Assembly (NCBI GenBank): GCA_017540825.1 | Contig: JAFYAH010000040.1 | Location: 1-34,622 of the forward strand | DNA length: 34,622 nt | Direction of reading: 5' to 3' | DNA from: Candidatus Methanomethylophilaceae archaeon | GTDB taxonomy: Archaea; Thermoplasmatota; Thermoplasmata; Methanomassiliicoccales; Methanomethylophilaceae | Shown here: positions 16,996 to 26,293 of the stretch, one piece after another | Layout: every line of letters begins with the position of its first letter | How positions within the stretch are numbered: position 1 is the stretch's first letter | Program-made: the position numbers and the translations under genes | The notes under the pieces: generated by a model | The model's input: the letters and a program-made list of their open reading frames with translations, nothing else | What the model was told of the DNA's origin: nothing | Databases searched by the model: none

Positions 16996-19564
16996 GTCGC
17001 CTTCCGCCCGCTCGCTCATCCCTCTCGCGGCCGGCCTCGTCGCAGCTCTTGGTGTATTCCCCATGCAGCTTCTTCATGTACCTCTTCTCGAAGAATACCG
17101 ATATCGCCTTGAACGCGCCATGCCTCAGCACGACCAGCTCGGAGAAGAACCAGACGACGAGGATGCCTCCAAGCACGGCGTAGTATTCCGGAGGGAAGAT
17201 CACCAGGTCCACTATGTTGACCATTATCCAGGGGAACCAGTAGTATCCAGCGAAGAGGACCAGGGCGAGGAGGGCTATCACGAACAGAGGGACCAGGCTC
17301 CTGTTGGTCCTCCCGTCGACCGAGAGGGCCTTGTGGCGCGGACAGATGAGGAAGATCTGCGCCATTCCAGCCAAGGTCGCGAACAGCACCAGGGACGACC
17401 TGGAGCAGATCTCCTCCAGCCCCGACCCTGACCAGGAGAGATGTGCTATCAGGTCTTCCGTAGAATCGAAGTCCGAGACGGATGCCAGCCAGTCCAGGTC
17501 CGGTTTCAGAACGCCCTCGCTGACCGCGATCCAGGTGACGGCGTACGTCAGCAGGCCGAAGAGGGCTATGTAAAGGGCGGACGGGATGGCGAACCTGAGG
17601 ACTTCCGGCAGTATGAGGCCCTTGTTGTTGTCCGGCTTCGCGAACAGGGTCATGAAGAAGGCCATGACGGACACCGAGAAGAACGCGTAGAACGTGTTCT
17701 GGATGGGCACTAGGGGTATGTTCCCGAGCACGAGGTATATCGTGACGAACATGACCGCCAGGGCGAAGTTCCTGGTCAGGTATAGCTTCAGGATGTCCCT
17801 CATCCCGGAGATCGTCTTGCGGCCTTCCACCAGGGCGCTGGGAAGGGCGGAGAACGCGTCGTCGACCAGGACCATGTCCGCAACCCCTCTCGCGGCGTTA
17901 GACCCGCTCTCGAGAGCGACGCCGACCTGGGCGGCCTTGAGGGACCTGACGTCGTTCACCCCGTCTCCGATCATCGCCACGTAGCGCCCGTTCTTCTTCA
18001 GGATCTCCACGACCTGCTCCTTGTCGTCAGGCCTCATCCTTCCGAATATGTTGGACTCCAGCACCGCGCGCTCCTTCTCTACGCCGGAAAGCGCGTCAAG
18101 CTGGGCGCCGGTGATGAGCCTCCTCTCGCCGGGTATGTTGGCCAGGGAGAACATGGCGTCCACCGTGGCCGGGTCGTCTCCGGATATCACCTTCAGGTCC
18201 ATCCCGTTCTCCAGGAACACGCCTATGGTCTCCCTGCAGTCGGGCCTTATCTCGTCCCTGATGGACACCTCCATCACAGGGGAGAGGCGCGGTATGGCGG
18301 GCTCCCCGTCCGAGTACAGCGGGCCGCTCCCCCTGCACACGACAACCGTGCGGAGGCCTTTCCTGGATTCTTCGGATATTATCCCGGAGACCTCTTCCGC
18401 CCTGTCGCAATGCGGGCCGAGGACGCTCCATGCGCCCATGAGGAGGACGTGCTCCTCGCCGCCGTCTCTGACCCTCACGGCGCTGTACTTCCTCTTGGAA
18501 GTGAACTGCACCTCCTCCAGGAGCTCGCAGGGGGTCTCCCCGAACTTCTCCAGCAGAGTGATGACGGTTTTGTTCTTGCTCCCGGTGGCCGTCGCCAGCA
18601 TCGACACCAGGCGCCCGGCGCCGTCCTCGAACTCGACGGAGGACTCGTACCTCAGCCTGTTCGTGGTTATGGTCCCGGTCTTGTCCATGCACACGGTGTC
18701 GACGTGGCTCAGGGACTCGACGGAGTTGGAGTTCTGCAGGAGCACCCCCTTGTCGGCCATCCTGACCGCCGCGATCATGTACGTGAGCGTGATCAGCAGG
18801 AACAGGGCTATAGGCACGATGTCCAGGCAGACGACGAACAGCTCCAGGGTGTGCTCCCACGTGTTGTTCCTGATGAGCAGCTCCATGACGAGCGATATCG
18901 CCATCAGGACCCCTGCTATGGCCATGAGTATCTCCGTTATGGAGGACGTCTCCAGCTCCAAGGGGGTCTTCTTGACGGTCATCTTCTTGGCGCTGTGCAG
19001 GAGCTTCGAGGCGTAGGAGTCGTCCCCGAAGGCGGTGACCCTGTAGTAGCCTTCCCCCGCGATGCACACGGACCCGGAGAGTATCTGGTCCCCGGCCTCC
19101 TTCCTGACGCTGCTGGACTCCCCGGTCAGGAGCGACTCGTCCATCTCCAGGGACCTGCATTCAAGGAGCTCGCCGTCCACCAGGGCCTGGTCTCCGGAGC
19201 GCAGAACGACCACGTCGTTGCGCACTATCTCGTCGTGCCGGACCGTCCTCTCCGCGTCGTCGCGAAGCACGGTGGCCTTAGGACGGGTGAGAAGGGCTAT
19301 CTTGTCCAGCCTGCGCTTGGCGCGCATCTCCTGGATCGTCGAGATGAATATGTTGACGATTATGATGCCGGTGGCCGATACGGCGCTGATGGCGTTCCCG
19401 CAGAGCAGAAGCAGGGCCCCCAGCAGGAAGAGGATGCAGTTGAACGGGGTCAGGGCGTTCTTTAACAGTATCTGCGTGTACGTTCTTCCGGTCCTGACCT
19501 CGGAGTCGTTGGCGTGGCCCGCCTCGATCTCCCGTCTGACCTCTTCCTGCGTGAGGCCTTTCAT
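16988..19564 (-). CDS. P-type cation-transporting ATPase
   Basis: 858 residues. All P-type landmarks are present: actuator loop TGES (147-150), phosphorylation motif DKTGT (D294), SGDDP (461-465) and hinge MIGDGVNDV (531-539). About ten membrane segments are visible, two before and two after the actuator domain and a C-terminal bundle. The fourth segment has D-I-V-P-I-A-L-F-L (about 248-256), so the Pro is kept but the PEGL of Ca/Mg pumps and the CPx of heavy-metal pumps are absent. The N-terminal layout (TPFNCILFLLGA, IQEMRAKRRLDKIALL) recalls the CtpE-like group, for which calcium transport has been reported. It sits in the cytoplasmic membrane; the ion is not assignable. A TATA box at 19588-19596 gives a near-leaderless transcript. 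Confidence 0.9.
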   Translation of the reverse strand: MKGLTQEEVRREIEAGHANDSEVRTGRTYTQILLKNALTPFNCILFLLGALLLLCGNAISAVSATGIIIVNIFISTIQEMRAKRRLDKIALLTRPKATVLRDDAERTVRHDEIVRNDVVVLRSGDQALVDGELLECRSLEMDESLLTGESSSVRKEAGDQILSGSVCIAGEGYYRVTAFGDDSYASKLLHSAKKMTVKKTPLELETSSITEILMAIAGVLMAISLVMELLIRNNTWEHTLELFVVCLDIVPIALFLLITLTYMIAAVRMADKGVLLQNSNSVESLSHVDTVCMDKTGTITTNRLRYESSVEFEDGAGRLVSMLATATGSKNKTVITLLEKFGETPCELLEEVQFTSKRKYSAVRVRDGGEEHVLLMGAWSVLGPHCDRAEEVSGIISEESRKGLRTVVVCRGSGPLYSDGEPAIPRLSPVMEVSIRDEIRPDCRETIGVFLENGMDLKVISGDDPATVDAMFSLANIPGERRLITGAQLDALSGVEKERAVLESNIFGRMRPDDKEQVVEILKKNGRYVAMIGDGVNDVRSLKAAQVGVALESGSNAARGVADMVLVDDAFSALPSALVEGRKTISGMRDILKLYLTRNFALAVMFVTIYLVLGNIPLVPIQNTFYAFFSVSVMAFFMTLFAKPDNNKGLILPEVLRFAIPSALYIALFGLLTYAVTWIAVSEGVLKPDLDWLASVSDFDSTEDLIAHLSWSGSGLEEICSRSSLVLFATLAGMAQIFLICPRHKALSVDGRTNRSLVPLFVIALLALVLFAGYYWFPWIMVNIVDLVIFPPEYYAVLGGILVVWFFSELVVLRHGAFKAISVFFEKRYMKKLHGEYTKSCDEAGRERDERAGGRRHI

Positions 19565-19587
19565 GCCGTTCGCGATTCTTTCTTTGC

Positions 19588-19596
19588 TTATATATC
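19588..19596 (-). promoter_or_regulatory. TATA box of the P-type ATPase gene
   Basis: On the minus strand GATATATAA lies 23-32 bases before the ATG at 19564; no Shine-Dalgarno sequence follows, so a leaderless transcript is likely. Confidence 0.5.
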
Positions 19597-19612
19597 AGAC
19601 GATGCCGAGCCG

Positions 19613-22504
19613 TCACGGACCCAGCCTTTCGGCTATCCTCTCCCTTATCCGGTCGAGAGGCAGGGGGTCGAACACCACCGAGCGTCCCTGCGAGACGTAG
19701 TCTATGAAGCAAATCGCCCTCCGCCCTCCGTAGAACCCGGAAGCGGAATGGGCGTACACGGAGAGCTGCAGCCTGTACTCGTCCTCGAAGCGGTCGACCT
19801 CGTCGGTCTTGTAGTCGTGGACCTCCACTCTGTCCGGGTATATCGCCAGCAGGTCGATCTGGCCTCTGAGGGTCACGTCCAGGTCGTTGAACGGCAGCCC
19901 GCACTCCTTCTCCGCGTACCTCAGGTCCGCATCAGAGGTGGAATCCAGGACCTTTCTGATCTCCGCGTGCTCCGGGAGGTCCCGCTCCAAGGGGAGCTCG
20001 AGGAACATCCTCTCCGCGTCCTCGTGGACGTCTATGCCGTACTGCATCCCCTTGCTGCAGAACTCGTCGCAGCCTTCGGAGGCCTCCCACCCGTCGCCGG
20101 TGCTCAGATGCAGGATGTCGTGCACCCCGAGCTTCTTCCTGCGGGCCTTGTACCCGCCCACGTCCGGCTTCTGGACCTTGCCCTCGCCGGAGGTCCCTGG
20201 CGGGGAGGGCACGTCGCGTATCTCCTTTTCCTTGCCCCGGGACAGGTCCTTCATGAACTGCGACGGGCGGCCGGAGATCACCGTCACGTACTGCTTGGCG
20301 CGGGACAGGGCGACGAACATAAGGCGCCTCTCCTCGCTGTAGTCCTTGATCGGCACCTCCTTCGCGAGAGCGGTCCTCCAGGATCTGCAGAGCTTGGAGT
20401 AATTGCCGAACCTTCCGACGCACATGGCGCATCTGACGCCGTACAGCTCGTCGTACAGCAGCTGGCTTCTGCTCTTCACCACCGGAGGGGTGATGAAGGT
20501 GTCTATGTAGGGGACGATCACCGCAGGGTATTCCAGGCCCTTTGACTTGTGCATGGTCATTATGGTGATCGCGTCGTGGTCTATGGAGGCCTCCACGGTG
20601 TACGAGGTCTCGTTCCTGATGTCGTCGTCGATCAGCATCGCCAGGTCCGACAGGGTCATGAGCGAGCTGCGGTGGGCCTGGGAGAGGATCGTTATTATCG
20701 CATGGGTTATGTCGTTGTCCAGGCCGTAGAAGGAGTAGAGATGGGTCAGGAGGTCGGTCACCCTGCGCCTCTTCCTGTAGAGCTCCTTCCTCTGGGCGTC
20801 GATCTCAGGGGGTATGGCTCCGTAGTCGCTCTTCACCCTTTTTATGGCGGTGAGCGGGTACCCGAGGTCCGCCATGATCGTGGCGTAGCCGGCCTCGTCC
20901 CTCTCGTTGTTGACGTAGCGCAGCCAGGCCAGGGCCAGCTTCCCCTCTCTGGTGGACATGACCTGGATGTCCCCTTGGAGGTACGCAGGAATCCCTTCCG
21001 CCTCGGCGGCCTCCAGGACCTTGCGGCAGCATCTCACGGACCTGCATATGACCGCTATGTCCTTGAGCCCGACGGGCCTGGAGGTCTCCCCTTCGGCCAC
21101 CCAGTATCTCCCCGACCAGAGGTACTCCCGGACGCACCTGATGACGTCCAGGGCCTCGTCGTCCTTGCTCGACAGCACGTACCTGACCTCCGTGGAGCTC
21201 TCGTCGAGGTCGGTCCTCCCCTGCTTCAGCCTGACCACGTTCTTCGCCAGGTAGTCCCCGTCGATGCTGTCGTCCTCTGATGTCCCTTTGATCCAGAGGC
21301 ATCTGAACGACTCGTCGATCACCAGCTGGGAGGAGCGGTAGTTGACGTCCAGGGGTATCCTCTCCGTCTCCGGGATGCTGTAGCGGACCCTGGCGACGTC
21401 GTCGTTGAGGAACCTCCTGAACATTACCGTCCTGCTCTCGAAGTCGGTGATGTTCTCCGTGGAGACGTACCTGAAGCCGTAGATGCCCTGCTTCCAGTCC
21501 CCGACGACGCAGAGGTTGGGCTCCGAGAGGATCATGAGGCTGATCATCAGCTGGTTGGCGTTCGTGTCCTGGAACTCGTCTATCATCAGATACCTGAACC
21601 TGTTCTCGCTCCTGGCCTTCTCGTCGTCGTAGAGCAGCACGAAGGCGAACAGTGCGTTCAGGCCGAACGTGAGGCGGTTGTCCGCTATGCTCCTGCGGAT
21701 GAAGGCGATGTACAGGTCGTGGATGTAGCGGAGGAGCTCCTCGCGGTCCGCGCGCGCGGCAGATTCCAGGACCTCCTCGGACAGCTGCATGAGGTCCAGG
21801 TCGGGGAAGTCGTTCCCGCGCTCCCCTTGCTCGATCTTCGCCAGGACGTCCTTGGCTACGGAATCTGACAGCCCGTTCTTCTTGACCTTGGGCTTGTTGA
21901 GCTCGCGGAGCCCTGCCAGAAGGGCGTCGGCGTCCCCTTCGAGGGCCTTTCCCGCGTCTATGCCGAACCATCCCTTCCTGAGTGGGATTATGCCCCTGGA
22001 CATGAGCCTCTGGATCAGGCTCTCCACGTCGTCAGACCTCTGGGAGAGTATGATGGCGGAGTTCCCGTAGTCCTCCCCGCGGTCGTTGTTGAAGGAGTCG
22101 AAGAACCTCTCGAAGTACTGCTTGTTCAGGGTCTCGTTGGTCTCCATGCGCGCGGAGCGGGAGAGCCTCTCCTTGAACCCGAAGAAGTCGCTGACCTTCT
22201 CTGCGAACTCCATCACGACGGACAGGCAGAACGCGTCGAACGTCATCGTCCTGACGTCCTTGCACAGCCTGGACTTGCCCATGGACATCAGCTTGGCCTT
22301 GATGCGCTCCTCCATCTCCTGGGAAGCGTTGTTCGTGAACGTCAGCAGCAGGACCTCCTCCGGCCTGACGTCCGGCTTGGAGATTATGTTGACGTAGCGC
22401 TGCACTATGGTGTGGGTCTTCCCCGTCCCAGGCCCTGCGTCCACCACCAGGAACCCCTCCAGGCGCTCGGCGATCCTCGCCTGGGCCTCGTTGAGCCCGC
22501 TCAT
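19613..22504 (-). CDS. AddA/UvrD-type helicase with C-terminal nuclease domain
   Basis: 963 residues from the ATG at 22504, which has an AGGAGG site upstream and overlaps the AddB-like stop by 4 bases. Superfamily 1A helicase motifs in order: AGPGTGKT (23-30), LLLTFTNNASQEME (52-65), MIDEFQDT (307-314), VVGDWKQGIYGFRY (333-346), LDVNYRS (385-391), TMHKSKGLEYPAVIVPYID and LMFVALSRAKQYVTV. The C-terminus is a RecB-family PD-(D/E)XK nuclease: GQIDLLAIYPDRVEVHDYKT (about 881-900) with D884, D897-Y-K899 and a following Q-L-x-V-Y. This is the layout of AddA, which with AddB resects double-strand breaks. It is shorter than most bacterial AddA proteins. AddAB is a bacterial system; archaea usually use HerA-NurA and Mre11-Rad50. 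Confidence 0.9.
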   Translation of the reverse strand: MSGLNEAQARIAERLEGFLVVDAGPGTGKTHTIVQRYVNIISKPDVRPEEVLLLTFTNNASQEMEERIKAKLMSMGKSRLCKDVRTMTFDAFCLSVVMEFAEKVSDFFGFKERLSRSARMETNETLNKQYFERFFDSFNNDRGEDYGNSAIILSQRSDDVESLIQRLMSRGIIPLRKGWFGIDAGKALEGDADALLAGLRELNKPKVKKNGLSDSVAKDVLAKIEQGERGNDFPDLDLMQLSEEVLESAARADREELLRYIHDLYIAFIRRSIADNRLTFGLNALFAFVLLYDDEKARSENRFRYLMIDEFQDTNANQLMISLMILSEPNLCVVGDWKQGIYGFRYVSTENITDFESRTVMFRRFLNDDVARVRYSIPETERIPLDVNYRSSQLVIDESFRCLWIKGTSEDDSIDGDYLAKNVVRLKQGRTDLDESSTEVRYVLSSKDDEALDVIRCVREYLWSGRYWVAEGETSRPVGLKDIAVICRSVRCCRKVLEAAEAEGIPAYLQGDIQVMSTREGKLALAWLRYVNNERDEAGYATIMADLGYPLTAIKRVKSDYGAIPPEIDAQRKELYRKRRRVTDLLTHLYSFYGLDNDITHAIITILSQAHRSSLMTLSDLAMLIDDDIRNETSYTVEASIDHDAITIMTMHKSKGLEYPAVIVPYIDTFITPPVVKSRSQLLYDELYGVRCAMCVGRFGNYSKLCRSWRTALAKEVPIKDYSEERRLMFVALSRAKQYVTVISGRPSQFMKDLSRGKEKEIRDVPSPPGTSGEGKVQKPDVGGYKARRKKLGVHDILHLSTGDGWEASEGCDEFCSKGMQYGIDVHEDAERMFLELPLERDLPEHAEIRKVLDSTSDADLRYAEKECGLPFNDLDVTLRGQIDLLAIYPDRVEVHDYKTDEVDRFEDEYRLQLSVYAHSASGFYGGRRAICFIDYVSQGRSVVFDPLPLDRIRERIAERLGP

Positions 22505-25158
22505 GCTTCCCCCTCCTCCTGGCTCTCGTCGACGCTGACGATCTCCGCGGTGCAGAAGGGGAAGTACGCGCAGTCCTTGCAATTGCCTTTGGGCTCGGCG
22601 GGGAAGCTGGTGCACGCGTACTCCACGGCCTCGTCGTGCATCCTGTCGAGCATGTCGTGGAACTCGTTGCAGGCTTCCTGGGATATCTCTACCGCGTCCT
22701 CGCTGCAGACCATGAGGTTACGGAGCTCCTTCGCGATCTTCCCTATGGCCGCTCCCGCGTCCTTCCTGTTCGTCTTGCCGTCTTTGAGGCCGACGGCCTG
22801 CAGAACCGCCGCCATTATCTTCTCGTCTTCCTTCCATCTGGAAGGGGGGGTGCCCATCCATGACTTGGATATGGCATCCAGCACGGCGTCGATGTTCTCC
22901 TTGAACTTGATGGAAAGCGTAAACTCCAGGTTCCTCCTCAGAGTCTCGTTTCCTACGATGGCGTCCGACAGGTTCTCCTCCAGTATCCTGACGCTCACGA
23001 CGCTCCTGCGCACGTCGTAGCCGTCCTCCAGCGACTCAGTGTCGTTGGCCAGGGCGTAGAACAGCTCCATCTCGCCCTTTCCGCCTGCCTCTTTCGAGAG
23101 GAGCGTGTACAGTATCGGCTGGAACTCCGGGAACCTGCTGGGCTTGTCCGCGCTCATGGCCTCGCAGACCTCCCTCCCGGTGTGGGCCTTCCCCGTCTTG
23201 TAGTCCAGGACCAGGCCGTCGGAGACCGCGTCGAACTTCCCGAACATGGGGTGCTTGAAGGAGCTGGTCCCGACCTCGCTGGCGCTGCTCCAGTACTCCA
23301 GCCCGTACCTGTCGAAGAACCTGTTGCCGTGCTCCCTGTCGGACGGGCGGTCCAGCGGGACGTCCTCGTCGATCCTCGAGTCGATGTACCTGGCGACGTT
23401 GCGCATGGCGCAGGCTATCCTGTCGTGGTCGAGGCCCCTCATCAGGGGCGTCGAAAGGCCGGCGTACCTGTCGGAGACGATGTCTATGAGGTTCTCGAAC
23501 CCGACCTCCTCCACCACGTCGGGGTAGCACATGTAGAGCTGGGCGAACTCGTGCACCAGCGCGCCGAACTCCGAGTTCTTCTCCTCCGGCATCGGCATTA
23601 TCTTGTAGAAGAAGTACTTCCTCGGGCAGAAGAAGTAGCTGTTGAACGCGGTCTTGGAGAACTTGCCGACGATCCTGCCGGCGGCGTCCATGCGCTCCTC
23701 GCCCCTCTCCGGCCTGACCTCGGGGCTCGGCACGAACCATCTGCCGCTGACAACATTCCCGCACACCTCCCTGAACCTGGCCGCAGGCTTCCCAAGGACC
23801 TCGTCCAGGGTCATCGCTGGGCGCGCGGGCTTGCCGTTCTTGGTGGCGTTAACTATGTAGATGCGCCTCTCCCCCTGCTGAAGGAGCGCGGAGAGCCTCA
23901 TGACGTTCCTGTCGGTCTCGTCCTCCGAGTCGATGTACCTCTTGCCGGCTATCTGGACGTCCCAGGAGTGGTCCATCCCGATGAAGAACACGAGGGGCCG
24001 GTCCACGAAGACGGAGTTCTTGCAGTCAGCTATCAGGACCCCTGACTTCTCCTCGATGGGGACCTCCTCGTTGTGGTGGAGGTCGGAGACGTTCTCTACC
24101 GCGTAGGCTAGCTTCGACACGAGCTCCGACGTGACATTCTCGTCCCTTATCCCCAGGTCGACTATGACGATCCCGACCTGGATCCTGGCGCGCCTGTCGC
24201 ACAGCGAGTCCCTGAGCTCACCGAAGGTCATGCCGCGGATGTTGCGCATGAGATCCCTGAGCTCCTGCCCCCTGCTCCTCATGTCCGAGGGCTCCAGCCT
24301 CCCCAGGAGGAACCCTTCGACGCCTTTGACGAAGAACCCGTTGTAGTTGGAGAACAGCTCCTTGACGTTCTTGACGCGGAGGGTGTCGTAGGACAGCGCC
24401 AGCGCGGCGAACTGCAGGTAGTCGCGTATCTGGGCGAGGTCCCTCACGTCCAGGCGGTTGTAGAAGGGTATGCCTTTCGCATAGAGCGCGGACCTGACCG
24501 AGTCGGCGATCTGGCCGCTGGCGTCAAGGACTATGGCGCAGTCCTCCGCGTTGTCGTCCGTTATCAGGTCGGCCACGTTCTCGGCTATCTGCCTGTCGTT
24601 GCCGACCTCGTGGATCTCCTCGATGGAGTACTCCTCGCCGTAGCTGAAGATCTCGACGTCCCTGTAGTCCAGTGGGACGAAGTGCTTGTCGAGGTCGTCG
24701 AAGAGGTCCACGCCGACGACCGCGACCTCCCCGGGCTGGTGCAGGAAGTAGCTGCTGGCGCTGGCGTCGAACGAGGACATGGCCCTCTCCAGGGTCGGAA
24801 GGCTCTCGAAGGAGTCGTACACCTTCCTGGCCGAGGCGGTGGAGAGGTACTTGCGGACGTCGGACGTGTACCTCCTTATCTCGCGGATGTTCATCAGCTC
24901 GCCGTGGACTATGCGGAAGTCCAGCCCCGTCTCGTCGCTGATGGCCGTCACCTGGGCGATGTCGCTCATCACCTGCTTCCCGAGGATCTCGGAGGACAGC
25001 ATCCTTGCGATGTGCTGCGGCGTGACGGCGAACGACCCCACGATGGGCCTGTCCACCCTGGCGTTCAGTGCTGTCATCAGAGCTATGTCGTTGGTGACTA
25101 CGAGTGAGCAGTCCGAGACCTCCGAATAGATCTCGTCGATTGTCTTCACGCGCCGCAT
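22501..25158 (-). CDS. AddB-like nuclease with Fe-S cysteine clamp
   Basis: 885 residues. The C-terminal third is a PD-(D/E)XK nuclease of the AddB/Cas4/Dna2 type: FCPRKYFFYKI with C511, H536 in FGALVHEFAQ, D643 in GKFDAVSDG, D652-Y-K654 in VLDYKTGK, Q680, and a closing C860-x2-C863-x5-C869. Four cysteines bracketing the nuclease core are the known 4Fe-4S staple of these enzymes. The N-terminal two thirds look like a degenerate helicase: no Walker A GxGKT can be found. With the coupled AddA-like gene downstream it should form an AddAB-like break-processing complex. The ATG at 25158 has a GAGG site 10 bases upstream and a TATA element at 25178-25190. Confidence 0.85.
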   Translation of the reverse strand: MRRVKTIDEIYSEVSDCSLVVTNDIALMTALNARVDRPIVGSFAVTPQHIARMLSSEILGKQVMSDIAQVTAISDETGLDFRIVHGELMNIREIRRYTSDVRKYLSTASARKVYDSFESLPTLERAMSSFDASASSYFLHQPGEVAVVGVDLFDDLDKHFVPLDYRDVEIFSYGEEYSIEEIHEVGNDRQIAENVADLITDDNAEDCAIVLDASGQIADSVRSALYAKGIPFYNRLDVRDLAQIRDYLQFAALALSYDTLRVKNVKELFSNYNGFFVKGVEGFLLGRLEPSDMRSRGQELRDLMRNIRGMTFGELRDSLCDRRARIQVGIVIVDLGIRDENVTSELVSKLAYAVENVSDLHHNEEVPIEEKSGVLIADCKNSVFVDRPLVFFIGMDHSWDVQIAGKRYIDSEDETDRNVMRLSALLQQGERRIYIVNATKNGKPARPAMTLDEVLGKPAARFREVCGNVVSGRWFVPSPEVRPERGEERMDAAGRIVGKFSKTAFNSYFFCPRKYFFYKIMPMPEEKNSEFGALVHEFAQLYMCYPDVVEEVGFENLIDIVSDRYAGLSTPLMRGLDHDRIACAMRNVARYIDSRIDEDVPLDRPSDREHGNRFFDRYGLEYWSSASEVGTSSFKHPMFGKFDAVSDGLVLDYKTGKAHTGREVCEAMSADKPSRFPEFQPILYTLLSKEAGGKGEMELFYALANDTESLEDGYDVRRSVVSVRILEENLSDAIVGNETLRRNLEFTLSIKFKENIDAVLDAISKSWMGTPPSRWKEDEKIMAAVLQAVGLKDGKTNRKDAGAAIGKIAKELRNLMVCSEDAVEISQEACNEFHDMLDRMHDEAVEYACTSFPAEPKGNCKDCAYFPFCTAEIVSVDESQEEGEA

Positions 25159-25177
25159 GAGCAGTCATCCTCTTTCG

Positions 25178-25190
25178 GATATAGTAAATC
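25178..25190. promoter_or_regulatory. Shared TATA element between divergent nuclease genes
   Basis: GATATAGTAAATC lies in the 43-base gap between the AddB-like ATG (25158, minus) and the exonuclease-like ATG (25202, plus). On the minus strand TTTACTATATC is about 20-30 bases from the start, the expected spacing. On the plus strand it is only 12-24 bases away, so the plus-strand start could be slightly downstream or use another box. Confidence 0.45.
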
Positions 25191-25201
25191 GACTGTAATA
25201 C

Positions 25202-25840
25202 ATGCATCATTGGATATCCGAGTTCGGCATATCCCCCTTCATGGACGGCATTTTCGTGGTGGAGATCGCGGAGACCGACCCCAGGGGGCTCCCGTGGGGC
25301 AGGGCGGTGCAGGTGGCGGCATGCAGGCTGGACCCGGAGGACGGGTTCTACGAGGCCGTGCTGTCCGACACCGTGATGGTAGATCCGCGGGACCTCGGGA
25401 AGGCGGCCCTCGACAGGCTCTCCGACGTCTACGGGATGAGCGCCGAGGCCCTTTATCTGGGGGAGGACGAGCGCATGGTCGCCGACCGCGTCAGGAAGGC
25501 CCTGTCGGGCTCGGAGTGCATATCGTTCGACGTCGGGCTGGTCTTCGGAGGGTACCTGAGCTACGAGCCTTGGGACCTCGCCGGAGAGGTCACGCTCTAC
25601 CCGTCTATTTCCAGGTTCCTTCCGGCCCAGGCCGTTCCTCTGGAGGGGGAAGCGGTCGACCCTCTCGCGAAGGCGTATTCGGCGCTCTGCCCCGGGGATC
25701 CTGCGGAGGTAGGCGGAGGGAAGGGGGCCGAGGATAGGGCGCGCATGTCGGCCTCCGTCCTGTCGGCCCTTGTCCGCGCCGGCCTTTTCCGAGGCGGTCA
25801 GACCCTCTTCGCCAAGGTGAAGAAGAGGTTCGCGATGTAG
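25202..25840 (+). CDS. Degenerate DEDDh exonuclease paralogue (predicted inactive)
   Basis: 212 residues that align along their length with the DEDDh exonuclease encoded at 26294-26911. Shared landmarks are the first strand (GIFVVEIAET against EIYVLDTETT), the block ISFDVGLVFGGYLSYEPW (107-124) against TAYNTGFDLGRYLYQEPW, and the C-terminal GDPA...GK. Every catalytic position is changed: D19 to E21, E21 to A23, D114 to V114, H181 to Glu and D186 to Met by this alignment. The fold is probably kept, so it may bind DNA or pair with the active enzyme, but it should not cut. The start may be 25202 or the internal ATG at 25241. It ends with TAG and overlaps the convergent zinc-ribbon gene by 43 bases. 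Confidence 0.75.
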   Translation: MHHWISEFGISPFMDGIFVVEIAETDPRGLPWGRAVQVAACRLDPEDGFYEAVLSDTVMVDPRDLGKAALDRLSDVYGMSAEALYLGEDERMVADRVRKALSGSECISFDVGLVFGGYLSYEPWDLAGEVTLYPSISRFLPAQAVPLEGEAVDPLAKAYSALCPGDPAEVGGGKGAEDRARMSASVLSALVRAGLFRGGQTLFAKVKKRFAM

Positions 25841-26214
25841 AGCAGCGCGTAGAACAGCCAGAACGGTATCGAGAAGATCACGTTCAGTATGGGTATCGAA
25901 GAGGAGAGTATCAGGCATGCTACGATGAAAGTCACGATGCCTATGACGAGGAGCGCCAACGCTCCGCGTGACGAGTGGTTCTTGTACAGTATCCCGAGCC
26001 CCAGCACTCCGAACAGCCCGGGGACCAGCGCCAGGAGCAGGGCGATGATGCCGCTCTTGTCTCCGGAGCCGGATCCTTTGGGCGATGACCCGCCGCTCTC
26101 GCCTGACGAACGCGGTGTCGGGTCGACAACGGGGATCTTCTTGTAGCATTTGGGGCAGGTCAGGGAAGTGGAAGGCACCAGCTCCCCGCAGTAAGGACAG
26201 TATCTGTCGGCCAT
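25798..26214 (-). CDS. Zinc-ribbon membrane protein, 138 residues
   Basis: The N-terminus is a zinc ribbon, C-P-Y-C at 6-9 and C-P-K-C at 20-23. A Ser/Gly/Pro linker (about 30-54) follows, then about three hydrophobic segments: IIALLLALVPGLFGVLGLGI (55-74), ALALLVIGIVTFIVACLIL (about 85-103) and ILNVIFSIPFWLFYALLYIA (about 108-127). This is the common archaeal zinc-ribbon plus membrane-domain design; function unknown. The 79 bases between it and the upstream exonuclease hold a minus-strand TTTTT run at 26279-26283 that could end the exonuclease transcript. No strong ribosome site is visible. Confidence 0.8.
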   Translation of the reverse strand: MADRYCPYCGELVPSTSLTCPKCYKKIPVVDPTPRSSGESGGSSPKGSGSGDKSGIIALLLALVPGLFGVLGLGILYKNHSSRGALALLVIGIVTFIVACLILSSSIPILNVIFSIPFWLFYALLYIANLFFTLAKRV

Positions 26215-26293
26215 TTCTCAACCTATCCTGGATGTCCGCGAGAGTCGCAGTCCGTTGCTGTCATCGCAGGATGCGGTTAAAAACTTCCTCTCC

